A stretch of 64,000 nt of DNA from Streptomyces seoulensis (GCF_022846655.1 NZ_AP025667.1:2455001-2519000), one strand, 5' to 3'; positions 16,875 through 27,508 are shown, counted from the stretch's first letter. Program-made: numbers and translations. The notes: generated by a model from the letters alone, not told the origin.

Positions 16875-17612
16875 GTGCTGCACATCCTGGACGCCCGGAC
16901 CGGTGAGCCCGTCCCCGCAACCCCCGCCCGCCGCGGTCTGACCCGCGTGGAGGCCCACGCGGGTGGCCTCGACCTGACCGCGCTGCGCGTCCTGCTCACC
17001 GCCGACCTCCTCGTCCGCGCCCTCGAACTCGGCGGCACCCCCGTCTGGACGATGCTCACCGCACCCCGTGAACAGGCCGAACTCGGCAGCGCGGCCAACG
17101 CGTTGAGCATCCGCCCCTTCGAGGACAGCCGGGATGTGGCGTCGGGCCTGGGGGAGGCGCAGGTCGTCCATGTACGGGCGGCGACGCAGGAGCCCCCCGA
17201 GGCCGGAGTGGTGGTCGCCGTGGCCCCGGCCGGGCGGGCGGGGGCGGAGGAGGACGTACAGGGACTCCTCGACGACCCCGCCGCCCTGCGCCTGGCTCTG
17301 CTCCGCGTCCCGCGCGACGAGCCCGCCCGGCTGGACGACGGTGCGCTGCACGAGGCCGCGCGGACCGTGGCCGAGTGGCGGGCCGGGGTGGCCCGGTGGG
17401 GCAACCGGCCCTCGCGCCCGGTGCCGGACGAGGTGCGGGCCCGGCTCCGCGCGGCCTGGGAGGACGACCTCGACCTGCCCGGCGTGCTCGCGGTGCTGCG
17501 GGACGTGGCGGAGTCGCCCGACCTGCCGGACGGCGCCCGCTTCGAGACCTTCCTCTACGCCGACCGGCTGCTCGCCCTCGACCTCGCCGGGGAGCTGGGC
17601 AACCCGCTGTGA
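16875..17612 (+). CDS. cysteinyl-tRNA synthetase-like protein lacking catalytic motifs
   Basis: 245 residues from GTG 16875. The N-terminus (LHILDARTGEPVPATPA) and the stretch LRVLLTADLLVRALELGG resemble the first strand-helix units of CysRS. Residues ~80-90 (AANALSIRPFEDSRD) resemble the region after its zinc-binding segment, and the C-terminal part (LRAAWEDDLDLPGVLAVLRD, LLALDLAGELGNPL) resembles the CysRS helical tail. The HIGH and KMSKS motifs and most of the catalytic core are absent. It is therefore probably not a synthetase; a regulatory or mycothiol-related role is possible but unproven. TACGCT lies six bases before the start. Confidence 0.65.
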   Translation: MLHILDARTGEPVPATPARRGLTRVEAHAGGLDLTALRVLLTADLLVRALELGGTPVWTMLTAPREQAELGSAANALSIRPFEDSRDVASGLGEAQVVHVRAATQEPPEAGVVVAVAPAGRAGAEEDVQGLLDDPAALRLALLRVPRDEPARLDDGALHEAARTVAEWRAGVARWGNRPSRPVPDEVRARLRAAWEDDLDLPGVLAVLRDVAESPDLPDGARFETFLYADRLLALDLAGELGNPL

Positions 17613-17618
17613 GCCCGC

Positions 17619-19601
17619 TCAGCCGACATGCACCCAGGGACGCCGCTCCGGGTCCGGCTCCGCGCGCCGCAGCACCTCGCGGGTGACCGGCGCCGCCTCG
17701 CCGTTGCCGAAGACCAGGAACTTGACCAGATGGCCGACCGGGTTGCCCTCGGTCCAGTTGAAGTAGACGTGCGGCACCTGGCCGGTGCGGTCGCGCAGCG
17801 CCAGCAGCACGGCCGCGATGGTGTTGGGCACCGTCGGCCCGTCCGCGCGCAGCCGCCGTACCCCGTGCTTCTCGTCGCCGTGGACCGTGATCTCGCCGGT
17901 GAACTCGGACGAGTCCTGGACGAAGACCTCCAGGAACACCACGGAGGCGCCCTTGGGGAGCCGGGTGTGCTGGCGCTGCTCCCGCTCCTTGGCCCGGTAC
18001 TCCTGCCGGCTGTGCTCCTCCGGCTCGTTGGCGATGAGCTGGAGCGGGCCGTGCTCGGCGGCCGCGTCGATGATGCGCAGCGCGGCCTCGTCGAACACCA
18101 CGTCGGTGGCGCGGAGTTCGAAGGCGCGGTGCACCCGCGAGCCGATCGAGGTCAGCACGATCAGCACGATGAAGATGGACGCGATCTTGATGCCGTCGGG
18201 CCGCTCGATGACGTTGGCGACCAGGGTGTAGGCGAAGACGGCGGTGATCACCCCGAAGCCGGTCGTGGCGGCCCGGCGCCCGCGCCGGTGCACGGCGACC
18301 GTGGAGGCGAAGGCCGCCGAGAGCATCAGCACCAGCACGCCGGTCGCGTACGCGCCGCTCTGCGCGTCCACGCTCGCGTGGAACCACAGGGTGATCAGCA
18401 CCGCCGCCACCAGGAACACCAGCACCAGGGGCCGTACCGCCCGCGCCCACTCGGGAGCCATGCCGTAGCGGGGCAGATAGCGCGGGACCAGGTTGAGCAG
18501 CCCGGCCATGGCGGAGGCGCCCGCGAACCACAGGATGGTGATGGTGGAGAGGTCGTAGACCGTGCCGAAGATCTCGCCCAGGTACCGGTGGGCCAGATAG
18601 GCGAGGGCGCGACCGTTGGCGGGGCCGCCGGACTCGAAGTCCTTCTCCGGGATCAGGATCGTCGTCGCCAGGCTGGACAGCAGCAGAAGGCAGCTCATGA
18701 TCAGCGCGGCGGTGGTCAGCAGTTTGCGGGCGCCCCGGATACGGCCCGCCGGGTTCTCGTAGGTGTCCTGCGGGGCGCCCTTGATCTGCGGCATCACCGC
18801 CACCCCGGTCTCGAAGCCGGACATGCCGAGCGCGAGCTTGGGGAAGACCAGCAGGGCCACGCCGACCATGGCGAGCGGGGAGGAGTGCTCCGTCGTCAGC
18901 AGGTTCGTCCAGTCCTCGACGCGCACCGGGTGGGAGAGGATCTCGTAGCCGCAGACGGCGAGCACCACCACGTTGAGCGTGAGATAGGTGACGACCAGGA
19001 CCACGGCGATCCCGATGGCCTCCTGGAAGCCCTTCAGGAAGACCGCGCCGAGCAGCCCGAGCAGGACCAGGGTGATCCAGACGTTGCCGCCCTCGGTCCA
19101 GTGCGGGGCGAACGGGTTCTCCAGCACATGGGCGGCCGCGTCCGCCGAGGACAGGGTCATGGTGATCATGAAGTCGGTGGCGGCGAACCCCAGCAGCACC
19201 AGGACCAGGATCTTCCCCGACCACCAGGACAGCAGCCGCTCCAGCATGGCGATCGAGCCCTCGCCGTGCGGGCTCTCGTGCGCGACCCTGCGGTAGACCG
19301 GTAGGGCGCCGAAGAGGGTGAGCGCGATCAGTACCAGGGTCGCCAGCGGCGAGAGGGTGCCGGCCGCGAGGGCGGCGATGCCGGGCTGGTAGCCGAGCGT
19401 GGAGAAGTAGTCCACCCCCGTCAGGCACATCACCCGCCACCACCGGTGTTCCTTCTGGTCCGGATGCGGGGTGCGGTGCGGTCCCGGATGGCGGGCGGTC
19501 CGCTCGCTCAGGCCCTCCAGCAGCCAGCCGCGGCAGCGGGCCCGCACGGAGTCCGGGGTGGGGCCGCCGGGGTCCGAGGGCTGCACGGGGACGCTGGTCA
19601 T
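17619..19601 (-). CDS. APC-superfamily amino acid permease with C-terminal soluble domain
   Basis: 660 residues. The ATG at 19601 has GAGGAGG upstream. After ~55 N-terminal residues, twelve hydrophobic segments run from ~60 to 500, including [16 protein letters not shown] and [19 protein letters not shown] (helix-1 and helix-6 like APC motifs). The C-terminal ~150 residues ([20 protein letters not shown] to RRPWVHVG) are soluble and probably cytoplasmic. The overall length fits the long actinobacterial APC permeases of unknown substrate. It converges with the CysRS-like gene, with six bases between stops. Confidence 0.87.
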   Translation of the reverse strand: MTSVPVQPSDPGGPTPDSVRARCRGWLLEGLSERTARHPGPHRTPHPDQKEHRWWRVMCLTGVDYFSTLGYQPGIAALAAGTLSPLATLVLIALTLFGALPVYRRVAHESPHGEGSIAMLERLLSWWSGKILVLVLLGFAATDFMITMTLSSADAAAHVLENPFAPHWTEGGNVWITLVLLGLLGAVFLKGFQEAIGIAVVLVVTYLTLNVVVLAVCGYEILSHPVRVEDWTNLLTTEHSSPLAMVGVALLVFPKLALGMSGFETGVAVMPQIKGAPQDTYENPAGRIRGARKLLTTAALIMSCLLLLSSLATTILIPEKDFESGGPANGRALAYLAHRYLGEIFGTVYDLSTITILWFAGASAMAGLLNLVPRYLPRYGMAPEWARAVRPLVLVFLVAAVLITLWFHASVDAQSGAYATGVLVLMLSAAFASTVAVHRRGRRAATTGFGVITAVFAYTLVANVIERPDGIKIASIFIVLIVLTSIGSRVHRAFELRATDVVFDEAALRIIDAAAEHGPLQLIANEPEEHSRQEYRAKEREQRQHTRLPKGASVVFLEVFVQDSSEFTGEITVHGDEKHGVRRLRADGPTVPNTIAAVLLALRDRTGQVPHVYFNWTEGNPVGHLVKFLVFGNGEAAPVTREVLRRAEPDPERRPWVHVG

Positions 19602-19724
19602 ACGCTGCTGCCTCCTCACCCGCGGCCCACCGCGCGGGCCGCCTGATCGCTGAGCGCGTGTGCCCCGCATCCTCCCCCGCACACCGGGGACGGGCGGGCT
19701 CGGCGCTCCGCATAGGCTGGCGGG

Positions 19725-20351
19725 ATGCAGGACGAGTACCGCACAGTGGCCCGCGCGGGTGTGCACGAGACCGAGATCAACCGCTCCCGTTTCCTGTGCG
19801 CGCTCGCCCCGGCCGCCACCGAGCGGGAGGCGCAGGAGTTCGTCGCCGCCATCCGCAAGGAGCACGCCGACGCCTCGCACAACTGCTGGGCGTACGTGAT
19901 CGGCGCCGACGCCTCCACCCAGAAGGCCAGCGACGACGGCGAGCCCGGCGGCACCGCCGGAGTGCCCATGCTCCAGATGCTGCTGCGCCGCGACATGCGG
20001 TACGTCGTCGCCGTCGTCACCCGGTACTACGGCGGTGTGAAGCTCGGTGCGGGCGGGTTGATCCGCGCCTACGGCGGCTCGGTCGGTGAGGCGCTGGACG
20101 CCGTCGGCACCCGCACCCGGCGCCGCTACCGGCTGGCCACGGTGACCGTCGACCACCAGCGGGCGGGCAAGGTGCAGAACGACCTGCGCTCCACCGGCCG
20201 CGAGGTCCGCGACGTGCGCTACGGCGAGGCGGTCGCCATCGAGATCGCCCTGCCGGACGCCGACGTGGACGCCTTCCGCGGGTGGCTCGCCGACGCGACG
20301 GCGGGCTCGGCGGACTTCGAGCTGGGCGGCGAGGCGTACGGCGACGCCTGA
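19725..20351 (+). CDS. YigZ/IMPACT family protein
   Basis: 208 residues. The UPF0029 (IMPACT) N-terminal domain carries [34 protein letters not shown] and [20 protein letters not shown]; a DUF1949 ferredoxin-like C-terminal domain follows (~140-200). Family members bind nucleic acid or act in translation control, but the bacterial role is not settled. TAGGCT ends six bases before the ATG. It stands just upstream of sbcD with its own promoter-like element between them. Confidence 0.9.
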   Translation: MQDEYRTVARAGVHETEINRSRFLCALAPAATEREAQEFVAAIRKEHADASHNCWAYVIGADASTQKASDDGEPGGTAGVPMLQMLLRRDMRYVVAVVTRYYGGVKLGAGGLIRAYGGSVGEALDAVGTRTRRRYRLATVTVDHQRAGKVQNDLRSTGREVRDVRYGEAVAIEIALPDADVDAFRGWLADATAGSADFELGGEAYGDA

Positions 20352-20430
20352 TTGGGACCAATAGGGCATAACGCCCAAATTCGCAGTGACCGGGGCGCGT
20401 TGTCCGAGCCTCCCGTTAGTCTCGGGAGCC

Positions 20431-21594
20431 ATGAGACTCCTGCACACCTCCGACTGGCATCTCGGCCGGGCGTTCCACCGGGTGAACATGCTCGGTGCCC
20501 AGGCCGAGTTCATCGGTCACCTCGTCGCCACCGTGCGCGAGCGGGCCGTGGACGCCGTCGTGGTGTCGGGAGACGTGTACGACCGCGCGGTCCCCCCGCT
20601 GGCCGCCGTCGAGCTGTTCGACGACACGCTGCACCGCCTCGCCGAGCTGGGCGTGCCCACCGTGATGATCTCCGGCAACCACGACTCGGCCCGCCGCCTC
20701 GGTGTCGGCGCCGGGCTCATCGACCGCGCGGGCATCCACCTGCGCACCGACCCGGCCGCCGTCGGCACGCCCGTCGTCCTCGCCGACGACCACGGCGACG
20801 TCGCCTTCTACGGCCTGCCCTATCTCGAACCCGCCCTGGTCAAGGACGAGTTCGCGGTACCGAAGGCCGGACACGAGGCCGTCCTCGCCGCCGCCATGGA
20901 CCGCGTCCGCGCCGACCTCGCCGGCCGCGCGCCCGGCACCCGCTCGGTCGTCCTCGCCCACGCCTTCGTCACCGGCGGCGAGGCGAGCGACAGCGAACGG
21001 GACATCACCGTCGGGGGAGTGGCCGCCGTCCCCGCCGGGATCTTCGCGGGTGCGGACTACGTCGCCCTCGGTCACCTGCACGGCTGCCAGACCCTCGGCG
21101 AGCGCGTCCGCTACTCCGGCTCCCCGCTCGCCTACTCCTTCTCCGAGACCGACCACCGCAAGAGCATGTGGCTCGTCGACCTGGACGCCGAGGGCGCCGT
21201 CACCGCCGAGCGCCTCGACTGCCCGGTGCCGCGCCCGCTCGCGCGGGTCCGGGGCACCCTGGAGGAGCTGCTCGCCGACCCCGCGCTGAGCCGCCACGAG
21301 GACGCCTGGGTCGAGGCCACCCTGACCGACGCCGTCCGCCCCGCCGACCCCATGGCCCGGATCGCCGCCCGCTTCCCGCACACCCTCAGCCTCGTCTTCG
21401 CCCCCGAGCGGGCCGAGGACGACCCCGCCGTGTCCTACGCCCGGCGCCTGGCCGGACGCGGCGACCAGCAGATCGCCGAGGACTTCGTCGCCCATGTGCG
21501 CGGCTGTGCCCCCGACGAGCGGGAGACCGCCGTGCTGCGCGACGCCTTCGACGCCGTGCGCGCCGACGACGCGGTGCGGGAGGTGGCCCGATGA
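20431..21594 (+). CDS. sbcD: exonuclease SbcCD, nuclease subunit D
   Basis: 387 residues. The calcineurin-type phosphoesterase motifs are complete: SDWHLGR (7-13), [21 protein letters not shown] and LGHLHG. These residues hold two Mn ions. With SbcC it forms the Mre11/Rad50-like nuclease that cleaves DNA hairpins and protein-blocked ends. The start is [10 protein letters not shown] at 20431, just after TAGTCT. The stop overlaps the sbcC start (ATGA), so the two are translationally coupled. Confidence 0.95.
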   Translation: MRLLHTSDWHLGRAFHRVNMLGAQAEFIGHLVATVRERAVDAVVVSGDVYDRAVPPLAAVELFDDTLHRLAELGVPTVMISGNHDSARRLGVGAGLIDRAGIHLRTDPAAVGTPVVLADDHGDVAFYGLPYLEPALVKDEFAVPKAGHEAVLAAAMDRVRADLAGRAPGTRSVVLAHAFVTGGEASDSERDITVGGVAAVPAGIFAGADYVALGHLHGCQTLGERVRYSGSPLAYSFSETDHRKSMWLVDLDAEGAVTAERLDCPVPRPLARVRGTLEELLADPALSRHEDAWVEATLTDAVRPADPMARIAARFPHTLSLVFAPERAEDDPAVSYARRLAGRGDQQIAEDFVAHVRGCAPDERETAVLRDAFDAVRADDAVREVAR

Positions 21595-24581
21595 GGCTGC
21601 ACCGGCTGGACATCACCGCCTTCGGGCCCTTCGGCGGCGCCCAGAGCGTCGACTTCGACGCCCTCTCGGCCGCCGGACTGTTCCTGCTGCACGGCCCGAC
21701 CGGCGCCGGGAAGACCTCCGTGCTCGACGCCGTCTGCTACGCCCTCTACGGCTCCGTCCCCGGCGCCCGGCAGGGCGGCCAGGGCACCCACCTGCGCAGC
21801 GACCACGCCGACCCCCGCACCCGCACCGAGGTCCGGCTCGAACTCACCGTCGCCGGACGCCGGCTGGAGATCACCCGGCAGCCGCCCTGGGAACGGCCCA
21901 AGAAGCGCGGCACCGGCACCACCCTCGACAAGGCCCAGACCTGGCTGCGCGAGTACGACGCCGTGCGCGGTGCCTGGAAGGACCTCAGCCGCTCGCACAA
22001 CGAGATCGGCGAGGAGATCACCCAGCTCCTCGGTATGAGCCGCGAGCAGTTCTGCCAGGTCGTCCTGCTGCCCCAGGGCGACTTCGCCCGCTTCCTGCGC
22101 GCCGACGCCGAGGCACGCGGCAAGCTCCTCGGTCGCCTCTTCGACACCCGGCGCTTCGCCGACGTGGAGAAGCGGCTGGCGGAGCGCAGGCGCGCCACCG
22201 AGGCACGGGTGCGCGAGGGCGACACCGCCCTGCTCGCCGACGCCCACCGCATGCAGCAGGCGGCCGGTGACGCCATGGAGCTGCCCGACCTCGCGCCCGG
22301 CGACCCGGGTCTCGCCGTCGCCGTCCTCGCGGCCGCTGCCGTCGCCCGCAGCACCGCCCGCGAACGCCTCACCGTGGCCCACTGCCGACTCACCGCCGCC
22401 GAGTCGGCCCACGGCAGCGCCCAGGAGGAGCTGGCCGGCACCCGCGACATCGCCCGGCTCCAGCACCGGTTCGCCGAGGCCCGGGAGCGCGCCGCGCGTC
22501 TCGCGGAGCGGGCCGGGGAGTACGAGGAGACGCGGGCCCGCATGGAGCGCGGCCGCAAGGCGGAGAACGTGGCGCCCGCGCTGGAGCTGCGCGAGGACGC
22601 CGAGCGGGCGCACCGGCGGGCCGTCCAGGCCGAGGAGGACGCCCGGCGGGCCCTGCCCGACGATCACGCGGACTCCGGCGCCCCCGGTCTCGCGGCCGGC
22701 GCCCGGCGCGCTGCCGAGGAGCTGGGCGGCCTCGCCTCCGCCCGCCGCGCCGAGCACCGGCTCACCGGACTGCTCGCCGAACGCGACGGCCTCGACCGGG
22801 AGGAGCGCGAGGACGAGGACACCGCCCGCGAGGCGGACGCGTGGCTCGACGGCTGGGAGGCCGCCCGCGCGGCCCTCCAGACCCGTATCGAGTCCGCCCA
22901 GGAGTCCGCGTCCCGTGCCGAGGCCCTCGCCGCCCGGCGCGAGCCCGCCCGGCGGCGGCTGGACGCGGCCCGCCGCCGCGACCGGCTGACCTCGGACCTC
23001 ACGGCCGCCGAGCGTCAGACCCTCGACTCCGGTCAGCGCGCCCAGGACCTGCGCGGGCGCTGGCTCGACCTCAAGGAACAGCGCCTGACCGGCATCGCCG
23101 CCGAGCTGGCCGCCCACCTCACCGACGGCGCGCCCTGCGCGGTCTGCGGCGCCACCGAGCACCCCGCCCCGGCCCGCAAGGACGCCGGACACGTCGACCG
23201 CGAGGCCGAGCAGCACGCCTTCGAGGAGCACCAGGAGGCCGAGCGGGAGCACGGCGAGCACAAGCAACGCGGCACCGAACTGCGAGCCGCGCTGGACGCC
23301 GTCACCGCCGAGGCCGGGGACACCCCCGCCGACCGGATCGCGGACGAAGTCGCCGAGCTGGAGCGCGAGTTCGAGCAGGCCCGCCAGGGCGCCTCCGCCC
23401 TGCACGCCGCGCGCGAGGAGCTGCGCCGGGCCGAGGCGGAGCGCGAGCAGCGGCTCCAGTCGCGCCAGCAGTCCGCAGTCCGGGCCGCCGCCCGGCTGAC
23501 GAGGCGCGACACACTCGACGGTGAACAGACCACCCTCGAAGCCGAGTTGACGCGGGCGCGCGGAGCCGCCGAGAGCGTCGCCGCCCGTGCCGCGCAGTTG
23601 GAGCGGCTGGCGGCCGTGCTCACCGAGGCCGCCGACGCCGCCCGAACCGCCGAGGAAGCCGCCGTACGCCTGAAGGAAGCCGACGCCCGCCTCGCCGACG
23701 CCGCCTACCGCGCCGGCTTCGACACCCCGAGCGCCGCGGCCGGTGCCCTGCTGGACCCCGCCACCCACCGCGCACTCCAACACCGCCTGGACGAAAGGCA
23801 GTCGGAGGAGTCCGCCGTACGCGCGGTCCTCGCCGAGCCCGAGACGGTGGCGGCCTCCCGGCACGCCCCCGCCGACCTCGTCGCAGCGGGAGAGCGCGCC
23901 GCCGGTGCCGAGCGACGGCTGCGGGAAGCCGCCTCCGCCCGCGACGAGGCCGCCCGTCGCACGGCCGAGCTGGACCGGCTCTCCGCCCGCGCCGAGGACG
24001 GCGCCCGCCGCCTCGCCCCGCTGCGCGAGGAGTACGACCGGGTGGCCCGGCTCGCCGCCCTCGCGGCAGGCACCAGCGCGGACAACGAACGCCGGATGCG
24101 CCTGGAGTCCTACGTCCTCGCCGCCCGCCTGGAGCAGGTCGCCGCCGCCGCGACGGCACGCCTCAGGCTGATGTCCGCCGGGCGCTACACCCTCGTCCAC
24201 TCCGACGACCGCAGCGGGCGCGGGCGCAGCGGTCTCGGCCTGCATGTCGTGGACGCGTGGACCGGCCGGGAGCGGGACACCGCGACCCTGTCCGGCGGCG
24301 AGACCTTCTTCGCCTCCCTCGCCCTCGCCCTGGGCCTCGCCGACGTCGTCACCGACGAGGCAGGCGGTGTCCGGCTCGACACCCTCTTCATCGACGAGGG
24401 CTTCGGCAGCCTGGACGACCAGACGCTCGACGAGGTCCTCGACGTCCTGGACTCCCTGCGTGAACGCGACCGTAGCGTCGGCATCGTCAGCCACGTCGGC
24501 GACCTGCGCCGCCGCATCCACGCCCAACTGGAGGTAGTCAAGGACCGGACGGGGTCGTCGCTGCGCCGGCGCGGTGCCTGA
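21591..24581 (+). CDS. sbcC: exonuclease SbcCD, ATPase subunit C
   Basis: 996 residues. Walker A is GPTGAGKT at 35-42. Long Ala/Glu/Arg-rich coiled coils run from ~190 to 480 and ~540 to 850, meeting at a Rad50-type zinc hook CAVC (Cys516 and Cys519). The ABC signature is LSGGE at 900-904, and Walker B LFIDEGFGSLD follows. This is the complete SMC-like architecture. It dimerises through the hook and drives DNA unwinding for SbcD. The start codon overlaps the sbcD stop. The 3' end converges on the P450 gene with four bases between them. Confidence 0.95.
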   Translation: MRLHRLDITAFGPFGGAQSVDFDALSAAGLFLLHGPTGAGKTSVLDAVCYALYGSVPGARQGGQGTHLRSDHADPRTRTEVRLELTVAGRRLEITRQPPWERPKKRGTGTTLDKAQTWLREYDAVRGAWKDLSRSHNEIGEEITQLLGMSREQFCQVVLLPQGDFARFLRADAEARGKLLGRLFDTRRFADVEKRLAERRRATEARVREGDTALLADAHRMQQAAGDAMELPDLAPGDPGLAVAVLAAAAVARSTARERLTVAHCRLTAAESAHGSAQEELAGTRDIARLQHRFAEARERAARLAERAGEYEETRARMERGRKAENVAPALELREDAERAHRRAVQAEEDARRALPDDHADSGAPGLAAGARRAAEELGGLASARRAEHRLTGLLAERDGLDREEREDEDTAREADAWLDGWEAARAALQTRIESAQESASRAEALAARREPARRRLDAARRRDRLTSDLTAAERQTLDSGQRAQDLRGRWLDLKEQRLTGIAAELAAHLTDGAPCAVCGATEHPAPARKDAGHVDREAEQHAFEEHQEAEREHGEHKQRGTELRAALDAVTAEAGDTPADRIADEVAELEREFEQARQGASALHAAREELRRAEAEREQRLQSRQQSAVRAAARLTRRDTLDGEQTTLEAELTRARGAAESVAARAAQLERLAAVLTEAADAARTAEEAAVRLKEADARLADAAYRAGFDTPSAAAGALLDPATHRALQHRLDERQSEESAVRAVLAEPETVAASRHAPADLVAAGERAAGAERRLREAASARDEAARRTAELDRLSARAEDGARRLAPLREEYDRVARLAALAAGTSADNERRMRLESYVLAARLEQVAAAATARLRLMSAGRYTLVHSDDRSGRGRSGLGLHVVDAWTGRERDTATLSGGETFFASLALALGLADVVTDEAGGVRLDTLFIDEGFGSLDDQTLDEVLDVLDSLRERDRSVGIVSHVGDLRRRIHAQLEVVKDRTGSSLRRRGA

Positions 24582-24585
24582 GGCG

Positions 24586-25821
24586 TCAGGGGTTGAGGCC
24601 GTCGAAGGTGACCGTCAGATGGCGCGGGCCGCGCAGCACCGCGTTCGGCCGGTACGGCGGCGGGTCCGCCACCAGACGCGGGTCCTGGAGCCGCCGGGCC
24701 AGCTCGGCCAGGGCGATCTGCGTCTCCAGCCGGGCCACGGGGGCGCCGAAGCAACTGTGGATTCCGCTGCCGAACCCGAGGTGCTGGAGGTCGTCCCGGT
24801 CGGGGTCGAAACGCTCCGGGTCCTTGAAGCGCTCCGGGTCCCGGTTGCCTGCAGCCAGCATCAGCCAGATCCGCGAGCCCTTGGGGATCGTCACCCCGCG
24901 CACCTCGATGTCGGTGATGCAGGTGCGCTGCGGCACGAGCTGCACCGGAGGCTCGTAGCGCAGCAGTTCCTCCACGATGTTGACCGCCAGTTCCGGGTCC
25001 TCCCGCAGCCGCTGCAGGTACTCCGGGTGGCGCAGCAGGGTCAGCATCCCGTTGGTGATGAGGTTGACGGTGGTCTCATGACCGGCGATCAGCAGCAGCA
25101 CGGCCGTGCTGAGCACCTCCATCATGGTCATGGCGCCGTCCGGCCCCTTCCCGGCGGCCAGGTCGGAGAGCATGTCGTCGCGCGGGTCCTTGGACCGCTC
25201 CTCCACCAGTCCGGCCAGATACATGCCGAGCTGGGTGCGCGCCTCCTGCGCGGCCTGCACGAACTCGGGGCCCGCACTCTGCCGGGTCTCCGGGTCGAGG
25301 CTCGCCACCAGCGGGTCCACCCAGGAACGGAACCTCGGCTCGTCCTCGCGGGGCACCCCGAGCAGCCGGCAGATCACCGTCACCGGGAAGGGGTACGCGA
25401 ACTGGTCGACGAGGTCCACCTCGGTCCGGCCCGCGAACCCGTCGATCAGCTCGGTGACGATCGTGTGCAGCTCGCCCCGCATGTCGTCGACCCGGCGCGG
25501 CTCGTGCGGCGGCCCGAACGCGCTGTTGGCGATGCGCCGCAGCCGGTCGTGCTCCGGCGGGTCCAGCCGGATGAACGACGGCGGCAGCCCGGTGCTCTCC
25601 GACTGCAGCTCGTCCGCGCCCGCCGCCGTCATGTTGGCCGCGTCGGAGCTGATCCGGGGGTCGTGCAGCAGGCTCTCGATGTCCCAGTACGAGCTGATGA
25701 CGTACGGTTCGCCCTCCTCCTCGTGCAGCACCGGGGTGCGGCGCAGCTCGGCGTAGAGCGGGTAGGGGTCGGCGCGGTTGGCGAAGTCGGTGATCCGGGC
25801 CACCAGCGAGGGTTGCGTCAT
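24586..25821 (-). CDS. cytochrome P450
   Basis: 411 residues of the bacterial class I type. I-helix LLLIAGHETT, K-helix EELLRYEPP (ExxR), and heme loop FGSGIHSCFG with Cys357. No membrane anchor. The acid-alcohol pair of the I-helix is intact, so normal O2 activation is expected. It lies downstream of its likely electron-transfer partners (reductase 25867-27258, ferredoxin 27248-27508), all read in the same direction. Substrate unknown; no biosynthetic cluster surrounds it. Confidence 0.94.
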   Translation of the reverse strand: MTQPSLVARITDFANRADPYPLYAELRRTPVLHEEEGEPYVISSYWDIESLLHDPRISSDAANMTAAGADELQSESTGLPPSFIRLDPPEHDRLRRIANSAFGPPHEPRRVDDMRGELHTIVTELIDGFAGRTEVDLVDQFAYPFPVTVICRLLGVPREDEPRFRSWVDPLVASLDPETRQSAGPEFVQAAQEARTQLGMYLAGLVEERSKDPRDDMLSDLAAGKGPDGAMTMMEVLSTAVLLLIAGHETTVNLITNGMLTLLRHPEYLQRLREDPELAVNIVEELLRYEPPVQLVPQRTCITDIEVRGVTIPKGSRIWLMLAAGNRDPERFKDPERFDPDRDDLQHLGFGSGIHSCFGAPVARLETQIALAELARRLQDPRLVADPPPYRPNAVLRGPRHLTVTFDGLNP

Positions 25822-25866
25822 GACAGGTCCTAGGGGCTCGGGCGCGGCAGCGGGGCCGGACGGCGG

Positions 25867-27258
25867 TCAGTGGTGGCCGGGGGTGAAGACCAGACGGCGG
25901 TCGGCCGGTGAGTAGCCGCTGAGGGTCACGGTCGGGCCGTGGGTCGGCAGGGAAGGGTCGGGGAAGTCCGCCGCGACCGGCTGCCGCCCCTCCGGGCGGC
26001 GGTCCACCGTGGGGTACTCCACCGGGAACGGCGCGCCCTGCTCGATCTGCCGCTGGCAGTACTCCAGCCAGCGCGCGTTGTCGAAGGTCACGGCGGCCAC
26101 GACCCGGCCCTTGAAGCCGTACACGCCGACGAACCGGCGCTCGGCCGTCGACCCCTGGATGATCATCAGCTCGTCGCCCATGGGCGGTACGCCCACCGAC
26201 TTGATGTTCACCCCGAACTGCGAGGACCAGAAGGCGGGCATCCACATGTGCGGGCGCCGGTCGGAGGCGGGGCAGATCATGTTGTGCGCGGCCGTCTCCG
26301 CCTGTGCCACCGCGTTGCCCCAGTGCTCCAGCGACAGGAACTGGTAGCCGAACAGGGCATGCGGGGAGCGGGCCACGTCACCGGCGACGAACACATCGTC
26401 GGTGACGATCCCCCGGAAGTCGAAGGCCCGGCAGCCCGCGTCGCTGGCGATGCCGCGCGGCCCCGCCCCCAGCCCCGAACCGCTCAGCCACTCGGTGTTG
26501 CGCATCGACCCCAGCGAGACCACCACGACGTCCGCCTCGACCACGCTCTCGTCGGACAGGTGCACCGCGCGCACCCTGCCCATCGCGTCGCCCTCCAGCG
26601 CGGTCACGGTGACCCGGGTGCGCAGGTCCACGCCGTTCTCCAGATGGAGTTCGGCGGCGACCGCCCCGATCACCCCGCCGAGGGCGCCCACCAGGGGGGC
26701 GCCCGCGCGTTCGGCGACCGTGACCTCCAGGCCCATCTCCCGGCAGGCGGAGGCGACCTCGGACCCGGCGAACCCGGCCCCGATCACCACCACCCGCCGC
26801 GCCCCCGCCCGCAGCTTCTCGGTGAGGGCGGTCGCGTCGTCGCGGGTGCGGAGCACGAACACGCCGTCCAGCTCCGCCTCCTCGGGCACCGGCCAGGGGC
26901 GGGCGCGCACACCGGTGGCGATCAGCAGCCGGTCGTAGTCCACCTCCTCGCCGTCCGCGAGCAGCACCCGCTTGCCCGTCAGGTCCAGCCCCGCCGCCGG
27001 TACGCCGAGCCGCCACTCGGCGTCCAGCTCCCGGCGCCGGGGCAGCTCGGTGTGCTCGGGCGACGCCTTGCCCAGCAGGACCGACTTGGACAGCGGCGGC
27101 CGGTCGTAGGGCTCGTACGGTTCGTCGCCGATGAGGGTGAGGGAACCGGTGAAGCCCTCCTCGCGCAGCGTCTCGGCGGCCCGCAGCCCCGCCAGCGAGG
27201 CGCCGACGATCACGATCCGGCCCTCGCGGCGCAGCCAGTCCACGTAGTCAGCGGCCAT
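25867..27258 (-). CDS. FAD-dependent ferredoxin reductase
   Basis: 463 residues. The FAD dinucleotide motif is IVIVGASLAGLRAAE (~14-28), then YDRPPLSKS; the NAD(P) motif is VVVIGAGFAGSEVA; and the second FAD motif is VFVAGDVAR. The C-terminal reductase domain follows (HWGNAVAQAETAAHNM, PAFWSSQFG). This matches the putidaredoxin/ferredoxin reductase family. Its start overlaps the end of the ferredoxin gene by 11 bp, indicating coupling. It should pass electrons from NAD(P)H to that ferredoxin and on to the P450. Confidence 0.92.
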   Translation of the reverse strand: MAADYVDWLRREGRIVIVGASLAGLRAAETLREEGFTGSLTLIGDEPYEPYDRPPLSKSVLLGKASPEHTELPRRRELDAEWRLGVPAAGLDLTGKRVLLADGEEVDYDRLLIATGVRARPWPVPEEAELDGVFVLRTRDDATALTEKLRAGARRVVVIGAGFAGSEVASACREMGLEVTVAERAGAPLVGALGGVIGAVAAELHLENGVDLRTRVTVTALEGDAMGRVRAVHLSDESVVEADVVVVSLGSMRNTEWLSGSGLGAGPRGIASDAGCRAFDFRGIVTDDVFVAGDVARSPHALFGYQFLSLEHWGNAVAQAETAAHNMICPASDRRPHMWMPAFWSSQFGVNIKSVGVPPMGDELMIIQGSTAERRFVGVYGFKGRVVAAVTFDNARWLEYCQRQIEQGAPFPVEYPTVDRRPEGRQPVAADFPDPSLPTHGPTVTLSGYSPADRRLVFTPGHH

Positions 27259-27508
27259 CGCGCGGCTCCCAGGGAGCACCGGTGAGGACCTGCTCGGGCT
27301 CGGCGGGGGCGCCCTGGTGCAGGCCCTCCACCGTGATCGCCTGCACCGGGCAGGCGGCGGCCGCCCGCGCGACCGCGTCGCGGTGCTCGTCGGCGGCGCG
27401 CGGGTCGTAGAGGAGCGCCTCCTCGCCGTGCATGGTGAAGACGTCGGGGGCGAGGAACGCGCACTGGGCGTATCCCTGGCACTTGTTGAGATCGACGACG
27501 ATCCGCAT
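27248..27508 (-). CDS. [3Fe-4S] ferredoxin for the neighbouring P450
   Basis: 86 residues. The cluster ligands are Cys10, Cys16 (KCQGYAQC) and Cys53 (AACPVQAI), the CxxYxxC...CP pattern of P450-associated ferredoxins with Tyr at the variable position. A GGAAAGGGCGGA purine stretch upstream supports ATG 27508. It is the first gene of the ferredoxin-reductase-P450 unit. Confidence 0.93.
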   Translation of the reverse strand: MRIVVDLNKCQGYAQCAFLAPDVFTMHGEEALLYDPRAADEHRDAVARAAAACPVQAITVEGLHQGAPAEPEQVLTGAPWEPRDGR

